Positions 1-7,259 of a DNA stretch of 17,809 nucleotides are shown in pieces. The position numbers and the translations under genes are program-made. Below the pieces are notes generated by a model. That model had not been told where the DNA came from. It ran no database searches and saw nothing but the letters and a program-made list of their open reading frames with translations. Source of the DNA: Bacillota bacterium (lineage in GTDB: Bacteria; Bacillota; Clostridia; Lachnospirales; Bianqueaceae); NCBI GenBank assembly GCA_017474705.1, contig JAFVHC010000138.1, positions 1 to 17,809 of the forward strand, given 5' to 3'. The first letter of the stretch is position 1. The number at the start of each line of letters is the position of its first letter.

Positions 1-469
1 TATCATGGAAGTTCCGAAGCTTGAGAAGATCGTCCTGAACATGGGCGTCGGCGAAGCGAAGGAAAATCCGAAGGCACTGGAAGGTGCGGTCAATGACATG
101 ACCATCATCGCCGGTCAGAAGCCGATCATCACCAAGGCGAAGAAGTCCATCGCGAACTTCAAGCTGCGTGAAGGCATGACCATCGGCTGCAAGGTGACCC
201 TGCGCGGCACCAAGATGTATGATTTCGCGGATCGTCTGATCAGCCTCGCGCTGCCCCGAGTCCGTGACTTCCGCGGTGTAAACCCGAACGCCTTCGATGG
301 CCGTGGCAACTATGCTATGGGTATCAAAGAGCAGCTCATCTTCCCGGAGATCAGCTACGATAAGGTGGACAAGGTCCGCGGTATGGACATCATTTTTGTA
401 ACTACGGCCAAGACCGACGAAGAAGCAAGAGAACTGTTGACCCTCATGGGCATGCCTTTTGAGAAGTAA
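1..469 (+). CDS. rplE: 50S ribosomal protein L5, 5'-truncated by window edge
   Basis: Large-subunit protein that binds 5S rRNA and forms part of the central protuberance. About 155 residues are visible; bacterial L5 is usually near 180, so roughly the first 25 codons lie before the window. The reading frame is already open at base 2, and the ATG at 5 is an internal Met, not the true start. The family landmarks are clear: KIVLNMGVGEA near the visible N-terminus, AGQKPIITKAKKSIA, the LPRVRDFRG loop that contacts 5S rRNA and tRNA, GIKEQLIFPEI, and the C-terminal ARELLTLMGMPF. It is the first visible gene of the spc cluster and lies 21 bp before rpsZ. Identity is certain; the true start is not visible. 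Confidence 0.97.
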   Translation, partial: IMEVPKLEKIVLNMGVGEAKENPKALEGAVNDMTIIAGQKPIITKAKKSIANFKLREGMTIGCKVTLRGTKMYDFADRLISLALPRVRDFRGVNPNAFDGRGNYAMGIKEQLIFPEISYDKVDKVRGMDIIFVTTAKTDEEARELLTLMGMPFEK

Positions 470-490
470 GCCCGGAGCTAGGAGGAAATT

Positions 491-676
491 ATGGCAAAAA
501 CATCCATGAAAATCAAGCAGAAGAAGGCCCCGAAATTCTCTACACGTGCCTATACACGCTGCAAGATCTGCGGACGTCCCCACTCTGTTCTGCGTAAATA
601 CGGTATCTGCCGCGTCTGTTTCCGTGAGTTGGCTTACAAGGGTGAGATCCCCGGCGTCAAGAAGGCCAGCTGGTAA
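491..676 (+). CDS. rpsZ: 30S ribosomal protein S14, zinc-binding (type Z)
   Basis: Small-subunit head protein needed late in 30S assembly. At 61 aa it is the short C+ form of S14 that carries a zinc ribbon: CKIC at about residues 24-27 and CRVC at about 40-43 give the four cysteine ligands. The zinc-independent paralogue is longer (about 89 aa) and lacks these cysteines. The N-terminus is Lys-rich (MAKTSMKIKQKKAPKF), as in the family. The ATG at 491 follows an AGGAGG Shine-Dalgarno site at about 480-485. It sits between rplE and rpsH, its conserved place in the spc cluster. In many Bacillota the zinc form is the housekeeping copy; whether a second S14 exists elsewhere cannot be seen here. Confidence 0.97.
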   Translation: MAKTSMKIKQKKAPKFSTRAYTRCKICGRPHSVLRKYGICRVCFRELAYKGEIPGVKKASW

Positions 677-712
677 TCCGGACAGATAGAAGTTGATAAG
701 GAGGAAAGTCAC

Positions 713-1114
713 ATGACAATGAGCGATCCTATTGCTGATATGCTCACACGTATCCGCAATGCCAATACGGCCAAGCATGAGACCGTGGACGTCCCCTCTT
801 CCAAGATGAAGAAGGCTATCGCTGACATTCTGGTCGAAGAAGGATATATCAAGAAATACGATCTGGTGGAAGAAGGAAACTTCACCACGATCCGCATCAC
901 CATGAAATACGGCAAAGACAAGAACGAGAAGGTCATCTCCGGTATCAAGAAGATCTCCAAACCGGGTCTTCGCGTATATGCCGGCAAAGACGAACTGCCG
1001 AAGGTTCTGGGCGGTTTGGGAATTGCGATCATTTCTACGAACAAGGGCATCCTGACCGATAAAGAAGCCCGCAAGCAGAACGTCGGCGGCGAAGTGCTGG
1101 CGTTTGTATGGTAA
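713..1114 (+). CDS. rpsH: 30S ribosomal protein S8
   Basis: Primary 16S rRNA-binding protein of the small-subunit platform (central domain). It is 133 aa, the normal length. It starts with MTMSDPIADMLTRIRNA, the conserved N-terminal helix, and ends with NVGGEVLAFVW, close to the family C-terminus in which GGE and the terminal VW/W are typical. The middle carries the expected SGIKKISKPGLRVY and GGLGIAIISTNKGILTD blocks. The ATG at 713 is preceded by AAGGAGGAAAG at about 699-709; a second in-frame ATG two codons later is less well spaced. In enteric bacteria S8 represses translation of the spc operon by binding an rRNA-like site in the mRNA. I did not identify that site here. Confidence 0.97.
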   Translation: MTMSDPIADMLTRIRNANTAKHETVDVPSSKMKKAIADILVEEGYIKKYDLVEEGNFTTIRITMKYGKDKNEKVISGIKKISKPGLRVYAGKDELPKVLGGLGIAIISTNKGILTDKEARKQNVGGEVLAFVW

Positions 1115-1130
1115 ATCAGGAGGTGTAACA

Positions 1131-1670
1131 ATGTCTCGAATCGGAAAATTACCTATTGCGATCCCGGCAGGTGTTGAGATCAAGATCTCCGATACCAACC
1201 TGGTCACTGTTAAGGGCCCGAAGGGAACCCTGGAAAAGCAGATGCCGGAAGGGATCACCATCAAACAGGAAGGCGCTGAGCTGATCTGCGAGCGTCCGAA
1301 TGATCTTAAGAAATTCAGAGCCATGCACGGTCTGGTCCGCGCCCTTGTACACAACATGGTCGTCGGCGTGACCGAGGGTTATGAGAAGAAGCTCGAAATC
1401 AACGGTGTTGGTTATCGTGCAGCCAAGCAGGGCAAAAAACTGAACCTGACACTGGGTTACTCCCATCCGGTAGAAATGGAAGATCCGGAAGGTATCGAGA
1501 CCATCGTCGAAGGTACCAACGTGATCCGTGTCATCGGTATCGATAAAGAAAAGGTTGGCCAGTTTGCGGCCGAGATCCGCTTCAAGCGTCCGCCGGAACC
1601 CTATAAGGGCAAAGGCATCAAGTATGCTGACGAAGTGATCCGTCGTAAAGAGGGCAAGACCGGTAAGTAA
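1131..1670 (+). CDS. rplF: 50S ribosomal protein L6
   Basis: Large-subunit protein near the GTPase-associated and sarcin-ricin region. It is 179 aa, the normal length, and has the usual duplicated two-domain structure. It begins MSRIGKLPIAIPAGVEI and carries the C-terminal signature EIRFKRPPEPYKGKGI near residues 146-165, followed by the basic tail. An upstream in-frame ATG at 1104 would add nine residues and overlap rpsH. The ATG at 1131 is chosen because it matches the family N-terminus exactly and follows an AGGAGGTG Shine-Dalgarno site at about 1117-1124. The gap to rpsH is 16 bp and to rplR 20 bp, so it is tightly cotranscribed. Confidence 0.97.
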   Translation: MSRIGKLPIAIPAGVEIKISDTNLVTVKGPKGTLEKQMPEGITIKQEGAELICERPNDLKKFRAMHGLVRALVHNMVVGVTEGYEKKLEINGVGYRAAKQGKKLNLTLGYSHPVEMEDPEGIETIVEGTNVIRVIGIDKEKVGQFAAEIRFKRPPEPYKGKGIKYADEVIRRKEGKTGK

Positions 1671-1690
1671 GATAAAGGGGTGACAATTCA

Positions 1691-2059
1691 ATGATTAGCA
1701 AACCTTCCAAAAAGGCAAATCGTGCGAAAAAGCACTATAGAATGCGTAAACACCTGATCGGAACACCTGAATGCCCGCGTCTTACCGTTTTCCGCAGCAA
1801 CATGCACGTCTATGCTCAGATCATCGACGATAAGAGCGGAAACACGCTGGTGAGCGCTTCCACCGTTGAGAAGGAAGTCCGCGCTCAGCTTGAAAAGACG
1901 AACGACACGCAGGCGGCCAAGACCGTAGGAGAACTGGTTGCAAAACGTGCGATCGAAAAAGGCATCAATGAAGTGATCTTCGACCGTGCCGGTTTCCTGT
2001 ATCACGGAAAGATCCAGGCTCTTGCAGATGCGGCTCGTGAAGCCGGCTTGCAATTCTAA
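1691..2059 (+). CDS. rplR: 50S ribosomal protein L18
   Basis: 5S rRNA-binding protein of the central protuberance, working with L5. It is 122 aa, normal for Bacillota. The N-terminus is very basic (SKKANRAKKHYRMRKHL). The conserved core is present: PRLTVFRSNMHVYAQIIDD at about residues 28-46, AKTVGELVAKRAIEKGI at about 73-89, then FDRAGFLYHGKIQALADAAREAGL at the C-terminus. The start ATG at 1691 follows an AAAGGGGTGA Shine-Dalgarno-like site, weaker than the neighbours' AGGAGG. It lies 20 bp after rplF and 15 bp before rpsE in the standard spc order. Confidence 0.97.
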   Translation: MISKPSKKANRAKKHYRMRKHLIGTPECPRLTVFRSNMHVYAQIIDDKSGNTLVSASTVEKEVRAQLEKTNDTQAAKTVGELVAKRAIEKGINEVIFDRAGFLYHGKIQALADAAREAGLQF

Positions 2060-2074
2060 AACAGGAGGCTACGC

Positions 2075-2587
2075 ATGAAAAAGGATAGAATCGATCCAAA
2101 TACTTTAGAAGATCTGGAGTCCCGCGTTGTAACGATCAAACGTGTTACGAAGGTCGTTAAGGGCGGACGCAATATGAAATTCACTGCTCTGGTCGTCGTC
2201 GGCGACAGAAAGGGTCATGTTGGTTATGGTCTCGGTAAGTCCACCGAAATTCCGGATGCCATCCGCAAGGGTGAAGAGTCCGCGAAGAAGAACCTGATCA
2301 CGGTAGCCCGCAATGATGTGGATTCCATTTATTACGATCAGCTGGGCAACTTCGGAAGCGCTTCCGTACTGCTGAAGACGGCTGCAGAAGGTACCGGTAT
2401 CATCGCCGGCGGTCCTGCTCGTGTCGTTCTCGAACTGTGCGGCATCCGCAACATCCGTACCAAGTCCCTGGGTTCCAACAACAAGAACAACGTCGTAGCA
2501 GCTACGATGGAAGGTCTTAAACAGCTTAAGACTCCGGAAGAAGTTGCGCGTCTGCGCGGCAAGTCCGTTGCGGAAATTCTTGGTTAA
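2075..2587 (+). CDS. rpsE: 30S ribosomal protein S5
   Basis: Small-subunit protein at the mRNA entry channel, involved in decoding accuracy and helicase activity on mRNA; the classical site of spectinomycin-resistance changes. It is 170 aa, the usual length. The N-terminal double-stranded RNA-binding-like domain is seen as VVTIKRVTKVVKGGRNMKF at about residues 18-36 and VVGDRKGHVGYGLGKSTEIP at about 42-61. The C-terminal domain carries the ILLKPA-equivalent SVLLKTAAEGTGIIAGG at about 98-114 and IRNIRTKSLGSNN. The spectinomycin loop (VVKGGR) reads as wild type. The start ATG at 2075 follows ACAGGAGG. Confidence 0.97.
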   Translation: MKKDRIDPNTLEDLESRVVTIKRVTKVVKGGRNMKFTALVVVGDRKGHVGYGLGKSTEIPDAIRKGEESAKKNLITVARNDVDSIYYDQLGNFGSASVLLKTAAEGTGIIAGGPARVVLELCGIRNIRTKSLGSNNKNNVVAATMEGLKQLKTPEEVARLRGKSVAEILG

Positions 2588-2602
2588 GGGAGGACCAAAG
2601 CA

Positions 2603-2788
2603 ATGGCTAAATTAGCAATCACATTAACAAAGTCCCCGATCGCCTGCATCCCGAAGCAGCGTGCGACTGTAAAAGCCCTGGGCCTTTACAAAATGCACAA
2701 GACCGTTGTCATGCCTGACAACGCTGCTGTCCGCGGTATGATCAAGAAGGTCGAGCACCTTGTCACAGTTAAAGAGATTGAGGAATAA
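2603..2788 (+). CDS. rpmD: 50S ribosomal protein L30
   Basis: Small large-subunit protein (61 aa, normal for the bacterial short form). The diagnostic stretch is SPIACIPKQRATVKALGL followed by KMHKTVVMPDNAAVRGM, then the VEHLVTV C-terminus. The start ATG at 2603 follows GGGAGGACC at about 2588-2596. It is 15 bp after rpsE and 12 bp before rplO, the conserved position. In the family it contacts 5S rRNA and domain II of 23S rRNA and is dispensable in some species. Nothing is unusual in the sequence. Confidence 0.96.
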   Translation: MAKLAITLTKSPIACIPKQRATVKALGLYKMHKTVVMPDNAAVRGMIKKVEHLVTVKEIEE

Positions 2789-2800
2789 GGAGGAAATATC

Positions 2801-3244
2801 ATGAAGATCACGGATTTAAAGCCGCAGGAAGGCTCCAAGGCGGGTTCCTGGAGAGTCGGACGCGGACATGGTTCCGGTAACGGTAAGACCTCCGGCCGCG
2901 GTCACAAGGGTCAGAAGGCCCGTTCCGGCGGCAGTGTACGTCCTGGTTTCGAAGGCGGTCAGATGCCTCTGTACAGACGTATCCCGAAGAGAGGATTCAC
3001 CAATCGCAACACGAAGGACATCGTGTCGATCAACGTGGATCGTCTGAACATCTTTGAGGATGGCGCTGAAGTTACAGTAGCAGCTCTGCTTGAGAAGAAC
3101 ATTATCAGCAAACCGCGTGATGGCGTTAAGATCCTGGGCAACGGCGAGCTTACCAAGAAGCTCAACGTCAAGGTCAATGCTTTCAGCGCCGGCGCAGTCG
3201 AGAAGATCCAGGCTGCAGGCGGCACCGCGGAGACGGTTGAATAA
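2801..3244 (+). CDS. rplO: 50S ribosomal protein L15
   Basis: Large-subunit assembly protein that threads a long Gly/Arg-rich extension through 23S rRNA. It is 147 aa, typical. The N-terminal half is the expected basic, glycine-rich extension (GRGHGSGNGKTSGRGHKGQ at about residues 20-38, then GFEGGQMPLYRRIPKRGF at about 49-66). The C-terminal half is the globular L18e/L15 fold, ending FSAGAVEKIQAAGGTAETVE. The start ATG at 2801 follows AAGGAGGAAA. It is followed by secY after 31 bp, the usual arrangement that couples ribosome and translocon supply. Confidence 0.97.
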   Translation: MKITDLKPQEGSKAGSWRVGRGHGSGNGKTSGRGHKGQKARSGGSVRPGFEGGQMPLYRRIPKRGFTNRNTKDIVSINVDRLNIFEDGAEVTVAALLEKNIISKPRDGVKILGNGELTKKLNVKVNAFSAGAVEKIQAAGGTAETVE

Positions 3245-3275
3245 TCTCCTATCTTTGCAAGAGGAGGACGTAACC

Positions 3276-4541
3276 TTGTTTAATGCAGTTAAAGATGCTT
3301 TTAAAATAGAGGACCTGCGCAGACGCATCTTCTACACCATCGCCATGCTGGCGCTGGTTCGTCTGGGATCGGTCATGCCGAACCCGCTGCTGCGTGCCGA
3401 CCTCGTGGACAGTATCTTCAGTCAGGAAAGCAGTGCCATGCAGCTGTTCAACATCATGTCCGGTAATGCTTTCCAGAACATGAACCTGTTTGCGCTGGGT
3501 ATCGTTCCCTATATCAATGCATCCATTATCATGAGCCTGCTCGCCATCGCCATCCCGGCTCTGGAAGAGATCCAGAAAGACGGTGAGTCAGGTCGTAAGA
3601 AGATCGCACAGTATACCAGATGGCTGACCGTCGTTCTGGCTCTGATCCAGGCTTTCGCGATCACCTTCAGCCTGCGTTCCGGTCTGATCAGTCAGGTCGG
3701 CCGTGGCTGGGCTATGATCGTATCCGTTCTGGCTTTCACCGCCGGCAGCGCGTTCATCATGTGGATCGGCGAAAACATCACCGAAAACGGTATCGGCAAT
3801 GGCATCTCCCTGATCATCTTCGCGAACATCCTGTCCCGCGTACCTGCGATGATCACTGGTCTGTTCAGCTATAATCTTCCCTGGTGGAAGCTGCTGCTGC
3901 TCGTGCTTGCCTTTGTCATCATCGTGGCTTTCACCGTAATGCTGTCCCTGGCTGAGCGCCGTGTACCGATCCAGTACGCGAAGCGTATGCAGGGCCGCAA
4001 GCAGTATGGCGGAAACTCCACGAACCTTCCGATCCGTGTCAATATGGCCGGTGTTATCCCGATCATCTTCGCGGTCTCTCTGATCAGCTTCCCGAGCATC
4101 ATCACATCTTTCTTCACGGCGAACCCGACCGGCTGGTGGGGCAAGGCGCTCAACTGGATCAGCACTTCACATCCGTTCGGCGCCACGCTGTACGCCCTGC
4201 TGATCATCGCGTTCACCTTCTTCTACGCACAGATCCAGTTCAATCCCGTAGAAGTTGCGGATAACATGAAGAAGAGCGGTGGCTTCGTTCCGGGTATCCG
4301 TCCCGGCCGTCCGACCGCGGATTACCTCAAGAGAGTCACCAAGTACATCACCTTCATCGGTGCGATCGGCCTGGCGATCCTCGCTACGATCCCTGTACTG
4401 ATGCAGCGGTTCTTCGGTATCGCCAACCTGTCGATCGGCGGATCTTCTCTCCTGATCGTTGTCGGCGTCGCACTGGAGACCATGAAGCAGATCGAAAGTC
4501 AGTTGGTACTTCGTCATCATAAAGGATTCCTGAATAGATGA
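3276..4541 (+). CDS. secY: Sec translocon channel subunit SecY (TTG start)
   Basis: Pore-forming subunit of the SecYEG channel in the cytoplasmic membrane; it moves unfolded secretory proteins and inserts membrane proteins, driven by SecA or the ribosome. It is 421 aa with about ten hydrophobic segments, matching the family. Landmarks are GIVPYINASIIMSLL at about residues 75-89 (after the plug/TM2 region), the ENGIGNGISLIIF block, AERRVPIQYAKRMQGR and the cytoplasmic C5 loop GGFVPGIRPGRPTADYL. The longer open frame from 3090 only reads through rplO out of frame. The TTG at 3276 is chosen because GAGGAGG at 3261-3267 sits 8 nt upstream and the product begins LFNAVKDAFKIEDLRRRI, the normal SecY N-terminus. 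The first residue is translated as Met. Confidence 0.96.
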   Translation: MFNAVKDAFKIEDLRRRIFYTIAMLALVRLGSVMPNPLLRADLVDSIFSQESSAMQLFNIMSGNAFQNMNLFALGIVPYINASIIMSLLAIAIPALEEIQKDGESGRKKIAQYTRWLTVVLALIQAFAITFSLRSGLISQVGRGWAMIVSVLAFTAGSAFIMWIGENITENGIGNGISLIIFANILSRVPAMITGLFSYNLPWWKLLLLVLAFVIIVAFTVMLSLAERRVPIQYAKRMQGRKQYGGNSTNLPIRVNMAGVIPIIFAVSLISFPSIITSFFTANPTGWWGKALNWISTSHPFGATLYALLIIAFTFFYAQIQFNPVEVADNMKKSGGFVPGIRPGRPTADYLKRVTKYITFIGAIGLAILATIPVLMQRFFGIANLSIGGSSLLIVVGVALETMKQIESQLVLRHHKGFLNR

Positions 4542-4551
4542 TCCTTCAACA

Positions 4552-4651
4552 GGAAAGGAGCACATGCACCATCGCAGGATCGCTAAAACAAGATCCCTGC
4601 GGTGCATGCCAAATCGCCTTCGGCGATTTCCAAGCTTATGGGAAAGGAGCA
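4552..4651 (+). repeat. Palindromic insert flanked by 11-bp direct repeats between secY and adk
   Basis: The 11-mer GGAAAGGAGCA occurs twice in this gap, at 4552-4562 and 4641-4651, and contains the Shine-Dalgarno core both times. Between the copies are 78 bp that fold into two hairpins. The first uses CATGCACC (4563-4570) with GGTGCATG (4601-4608), extended inside by GCAG/CTGC and GATC/GATC with small bulges. The second is a perfect 8-bp stem AAATCGCC/GGCGATTT with a TTC loop (4611-4629). Removing one repeat copy plus the 78 bp would leave a 26-bp gap like the rest of the operon. This looks like a small non-autonomous palindromic element (REP/MITE-like) with a duplicated target, but a tandem duplication of the leader followed by divergence cannot be excluded. 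Confidence 0.55.
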
Positions 4652-4656
4652 ATACC

Positions 4657-5286
4657 ATGAAACTGATCCTTTTAGGAGCTCCCGGGGCCGGCAAAGGCAC
4701 CCAGGCAACCAGGCTGGCAGAACATTACAGCATCCCGCACATCTCTACCGGAGATATCTTCCGAGCCAATCTGAAGGCTGAGACCCCGCTGGGCCTCAAA
4801 GCCAAAGAGTACATGGACAAAGGTCTTCTGGTACCGGATGAACTGACTGTGGATCTGGTCATGGATCGGATCGCGCAGGAAGATTGTGTCAATGGTTACA
4901 TCCTGGATGGTTTCCCGCGTACCCTCAACCAGGCAGCAGCTCTGGATGAGAAAGTCGCGATCGACGCCGCTGTGGATGTAGAAGTTCCGGATGAGGACAT
5001 CGTCAAGCGCATGGCCGGACGCAGAGTCTGCCCGAGCTGTGGCGAACCGTATCATACGGAATGGAAAGTTCCCAAAAAAGAAGGCTTCTGCGACCGCTGC
5101 GGAGCCGAGCTGATCATCCGCAAGGACGATGAGCCGGAGACCGTGCTGAAGCGTCTGACGGTCTATCATGACCAGACCCAGCCCCTGATCGACCATTATG
5201 GCAAGCAGGATAAGCTGGTCGCCGTCGATGGTACCCTTTCCGTCGAAGAAGTAACAAATGCCATCATCGCCAAGCTGGAGGCATAA
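4657..5286 (+). CDS. adk: Adenylate kinase, zinc-lid form
   Basis: Catalyses ATP + AMP = 2 ADP in the cytoplasm and maintains adenylate balance. It is 209 aa, close to the family's 214-217. The P-loop is GAPGAGKGTQ at residues 7-16, followed by the AMP-binding HISTGDIFR at about 28-36 and the DGFPRTLNQA block at about 84-93. The LID domain carries CPSC and CDRC, four cysteines expected to bind structural zinc, as usual in Gram-positive adenylate kinases. The ATG at 4657 follows GGAAAGGAGCA at 4641-4651 and gives the exact family N-terminus MKLILLGAPG. An in-frame ATG at 4564 would add 31 Arg-rich residues encoded by the palindromic insert; it has a Shine-Dalgarno core only 3 nt away and is judged unlikely. 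Confidence 0.97.
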   Translation: MKLILLGAPGAGKGTQATRLAEHYSIPHISTGDIFRANLKAETPLGLKAKEYMDKGLLVPDELTVDLVMDRIAQEDCVNGYILDGFPRTLNQAAALDEKVAIDAAVDVEVPDEDIVKRMAGRRVCPSCGEPYHTEWKVPKKEGFCDRCGAELIIRKDDEPETVLKRLTVYHDQTQPLIDHYGKQDKLVAVDGTLSVEEVTNAIIAKLEA

Positions 5287-5291
5287 CTTAA

Positions 5292-6062
5292 GTGCCGTTT
5301 CGTTCCCGCAGCGCGATCCGCGTGAAAGACGCGGAGGCTGTAGAAAAAATGCGTGTTTCCAACCGCATCGTGGCGATGGTGCTCGATACAATGAAAAGTG
5401 AGGTGCGGCCGGGGATCAGCACTTTGGAGCTCGACCGGATCGCGGAAGAGATCATCCGATCCGCCGGCGCAACACCCTCTTTCAAGCACTATCATGGCTA
5501 TCCTGCCAGCATCTGTGCGTCTGTGGACGAGGAGATCGTCCACGGCATTCCCAGGGCTGAAACGGTCCTGAAGGAAGGCAGCATCGTCTCCATCGACGTC
5601 GGCGCTTATATCGGCGGCTATCATGGAGACGGCGCCCGTACATTTGCCGTTGGAGAAGTTTCCGAGGAAGCACTGGACCTGGTCCGGCGCACGGAGGAAT
5701 CCTTCTTCGCAGGCATGGCATACGCCAGGGCAGGCTGTTATCTGTATCAGATCTCAGCCGCGATAGAGAAACATGCGAAAAGCTATGGCTTAGGCATCGT
5801 CAAAGAATATGTCGGACATGGGATCGGGACCGAGATGCACGAGGAACCGCCCATCCCGAATTATAAGCCCTTTGGCCGCGGTCCGCGGCTTGAGGCAGGT
5901 ATGACATTAGCCGTAGAACCGATGATCACCCGGGGCAGCGCAGCTATCCGCATCCTGGATGATGGATGGACTGCCGTCACACGAGACGGATCATTATCGG
6001 CGCATTATGAGAATACAATATTGATCACCTCGGACGGGTATGAGATACTCACTCGTCTGTAA
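5292..6062 (+). CDS. map: Type I methionine aminopeptidase (GTG start)
   Basis: Removes the initiator Met from nascent proteins with small second residues; a cytosolic dinuclear metalloenzyme. It is 256 aa, normal for the bacterial type I form without the zinc-finger or SH3 extension. The five metal ligands can be assigned: D102 (SIDVGA), D113 (GDGART), H176 (VGHGIG), E209 (AVEPM) and E240 (YENTILI). H84 (VHGIP) matches the conserved substrate-binding histidine. The start is GTG at 5292, five bases after the adk stop, with GGAGG at 5277-5281 inside the end of adk, so translation is probably coupled. A KOW-domain gene often sits between map and infA in related genomes; none is present here. 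Confidence 0.96.
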   Translation: MPFRSRSAIRVKDAEAVEKMRVSNRIVAMVLDTMKSEVRPGISTLELDRIAEEIIRSAGATPSFKHYHGYPASICASVDEEIVHGIPRAETVLKEGSIVSIDVGAYIGGYHGDGARTFAVGEVSEEALDLVRRTEESFFAGMAYARAGCYLYQISAAIEKHAKSYGLGIVKEYVGHGIGTEMHEEPPIPNYKPFGRGPRLEAGMTLAVEPMITRGSAAIRILDDGWTAVTRDGSLSAHYENTILITSDGYEILTRL

Positions 6063-6083
6063 ACGGGAAAATCGGAGGTAAAA

Positions 6084-6302
6084 ATGTCAAAAAGCGATGT
6101 AGTAGAAGTAGAGGGCATCGTAGTTGAAAAGCTTCCCAATGCCATGTTCCAGGTAGAACTGGAGAACGGGCACCGGGTGCTCGGCCATATCAGCGGCAAA
6201 CTGCGGACCAATTACATCAAAATACTACCGGGAGATAAGGTAACGATCGAGCTTTCTCCCTACGACTTAACAAAAGGCCGCATCGTCTGGCGCGCTAAGT
6301 GA
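6084..6302 (+). CDS. infA: Translation initiation factor IF-1
   Basis: Small OB-fold protein that binds the 30S A site and helps IF-2 and IF-3 set up initiation. It is 72 aa, the standard length. Signature segments are VEVEGIVVEKLPNAMFQVEL at about residues 7-26, GHRVLGHISGKLRTNYI at about 29-45 (rRNA contact surface), and the C-terminal LSPYDLTKGRIVWRAK. The ATG at 6084 follows ATCGGAGGT at about 6072-6080. It lies 21 bp after map and 28 bp before rpmJ, the usual junction between the spc and alpha clusters. Confidence 0.97.
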   Translation: MSKSDVVEVEGIVVEKLPNAMFQVELENGHRVLGHISGKLRTNYIKILPGDKVTIELSPYDLTKGRIVWRAK

Positions 6303-6330
6303 GCCGCCATCAAAGAAAGGAGCGAGAGCT

Positions 6331-6444
6331 TTGAAAGTACGTTCATCTGTAAAACCGATCTGCGAGAAGTGCAAGATTATCAAGCGCAAAGGCCGCATCA
6401 TGGTCATCTGCGAGAATCCGAAGCACAAGCAGAGACAGGGCTAA
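6331..6444 (+). CDS. rpmJ: 50S ribosomal protein L36 (zinc form, TTG start)
   Basis: The smallest ribosomal protein, binding 23S rRNA near the peptidyl-transferase region and stabilising late assembly. The 37-codon frame starts at TTG 6331, 8 nt after GGAG at 6319-6322, and reads MKVRSSVKPICEKCKII followed by KRKGRIMVICENPKHKQRQG. Its zinc ligands are C11, C14, C27 and H32, the standard CX2C-X12-C-X4-H pattern of the C+ form. It sits between infA and rpsM, its conserved place. Length and sequence match the family with nothing missing. Confidence 0.96.
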   Translation: MKVRSSVKPICEKCKIIKRKGRIMVICENPKHKQRQG

Positions 6445-6466
6445 GAATTAATAGGAGGATATAAAC

Positions 6467-6835
6467 ATGGCACGTATAGCTGGTGTTGATTTACCCAACG
6501 AGAAACGCATCGAGATCGCGCTGACCTACATCTATGGTATCGGTCTGTCGACCTCCCAGCGCATCCTGAAGGAAGCCGGCGTCGATCCGGATATCCGCGC
6601 TCGGAACCTCAGCGATGAGCAGGTCTCCAAGATCCGTGAAGTCATGGATGCCACCACACTTGTTGAAGGTGATCTGAGAAGAGAGACCGCGCTGAACATC
6701 AAGCGTCTGACTGAGATCGGCTGCTATCGTGGTCTTCGTCATAAGAGAAGCCTGCCGGTCCGTGGTCAGAGAACCAAGACTAACGCACGTACCCGCAAAG
6801 GTCCCCGTAAGACCATGGCGAACAAGAAGAAGTAA
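6467..6835 (+). CDS. rpsM: 30S ribosomal protein S13
   Basis: Small-subunit head protein that contacts the P-site tRNA through its C-terminal tail and makes bridges to L5 in the large subunit. It is 122 aa. It begins MARIAGVDLPNEKRIEIALTY. The helix-two-turn-helix region includes YGIGLSTSQRIL at about residues 23-34, the basic GCYRGLRHKRSLPVRGQRTK segment is at about 85-104, and it ends in the lysine-rich TRKGPRKTMANKKK tail. The ATG at 6467 follows AGGAGG. It is the first long gene of the alpha cluster and lies 25 bp before rpsK. Confidence 0.97.
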   Translation: MARIAGVDLPNEKRIEIALTYIYGIGLSTSQRILKEAGVDPDIRARNLSDEQVSKIREVMDATTLVEGDLRRETALNIKRLTEIGCYRGLRHKRSLPVRGQRTKTNARTRKGPRKTMANKKK

Positions 6836-6860
6836 TTCAGCAAATTAGGAGGATAAGATT

Positions 6861-7259
6861 TTGGCACCGAAAAGAACTGCTAAAAAGATCGTACGCCGCC
6901 GCAATCGTAAAAATATCGAAAAAGGTCAGGCGCATATCCAGTCTACATTCAATAACACGATCGTCACTCTGACCGATACACAGGGTAACGCTCTGAGCTG
7001 GGCGAGTGCCGGCGGACTGGGTTTCCGTGGTTCTCGTAAGAATACTCCGTATGCTGCACAGATGGCCGCTGAGACCGCTGCGAAAGCTGCTATGGAGCAT
7101 GGTCTGAAGACTGTTGAAGTTATGGTAAAGGGTCCGGGTTCCGGCCGTGAGGCTGCCATCCGTGCACTGCAGGCTGCTGGTCTGGAAGTTACCGCCATCA
7201 GCGATGTGACCCCCGTTCCGCATAACGGCTGCCGTCCGCCGAAACGCCGCCGCGTCTGA
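6861..7259 (+). CDS. rpsK: 30S ribosomal protein S11 (TTG start)
   Basis: Platform protein of the small subunit that lines the E site and mRNA exit path. It is 132 aa, the usual length. Signatures are AHIQSTFNNTIVTLTDTQGN at about residues 28-47, SAGGLGFRGSRKNTPYAAQ at about 54-72, the VKGPGSGREAAIRALQAAGL block, and the C-terminal PVPHNGCRPPKRRRV. The start is TTG at 6861, 8 nt after AGGAGG at 6847-6852; no ATG gives a complete product. It is followed by an unusually long 121-bp gap before rpsD. Confidence 0.97.
   Translation: MAPKRTAKKIVRRRNRKNIEKGQAHIQSTFNNTIVTLTDTQGNALSWASAGGLGFRGSRKNTPYAAQMAAETAAKAAMEHGLKTVEVMVKGPGSGREAAIRALQAAGLEVTAISDVTPVPHNGCRPPKRRRV

Noticed and set aside
3090..3275. 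SecY start at an upstream ATG inside rplO
   Set aside because: The frame before 3276 only translates rplO out of frame; the TTG at 3276 has an ideal GAGGAGG site and matches the SecY N-terminus.
4564..4656. 31-residue N-terminal extension of adenylate kinase from ATG 4564
   Set aside because: The extension is encoded by the palindromic insert, is Arg-rich and unlike any adenylate kinase, and its ribosome binding site is only 3 nt from the ATG; the ATG at 4657 is properly spaced and gives the family N-terminus.
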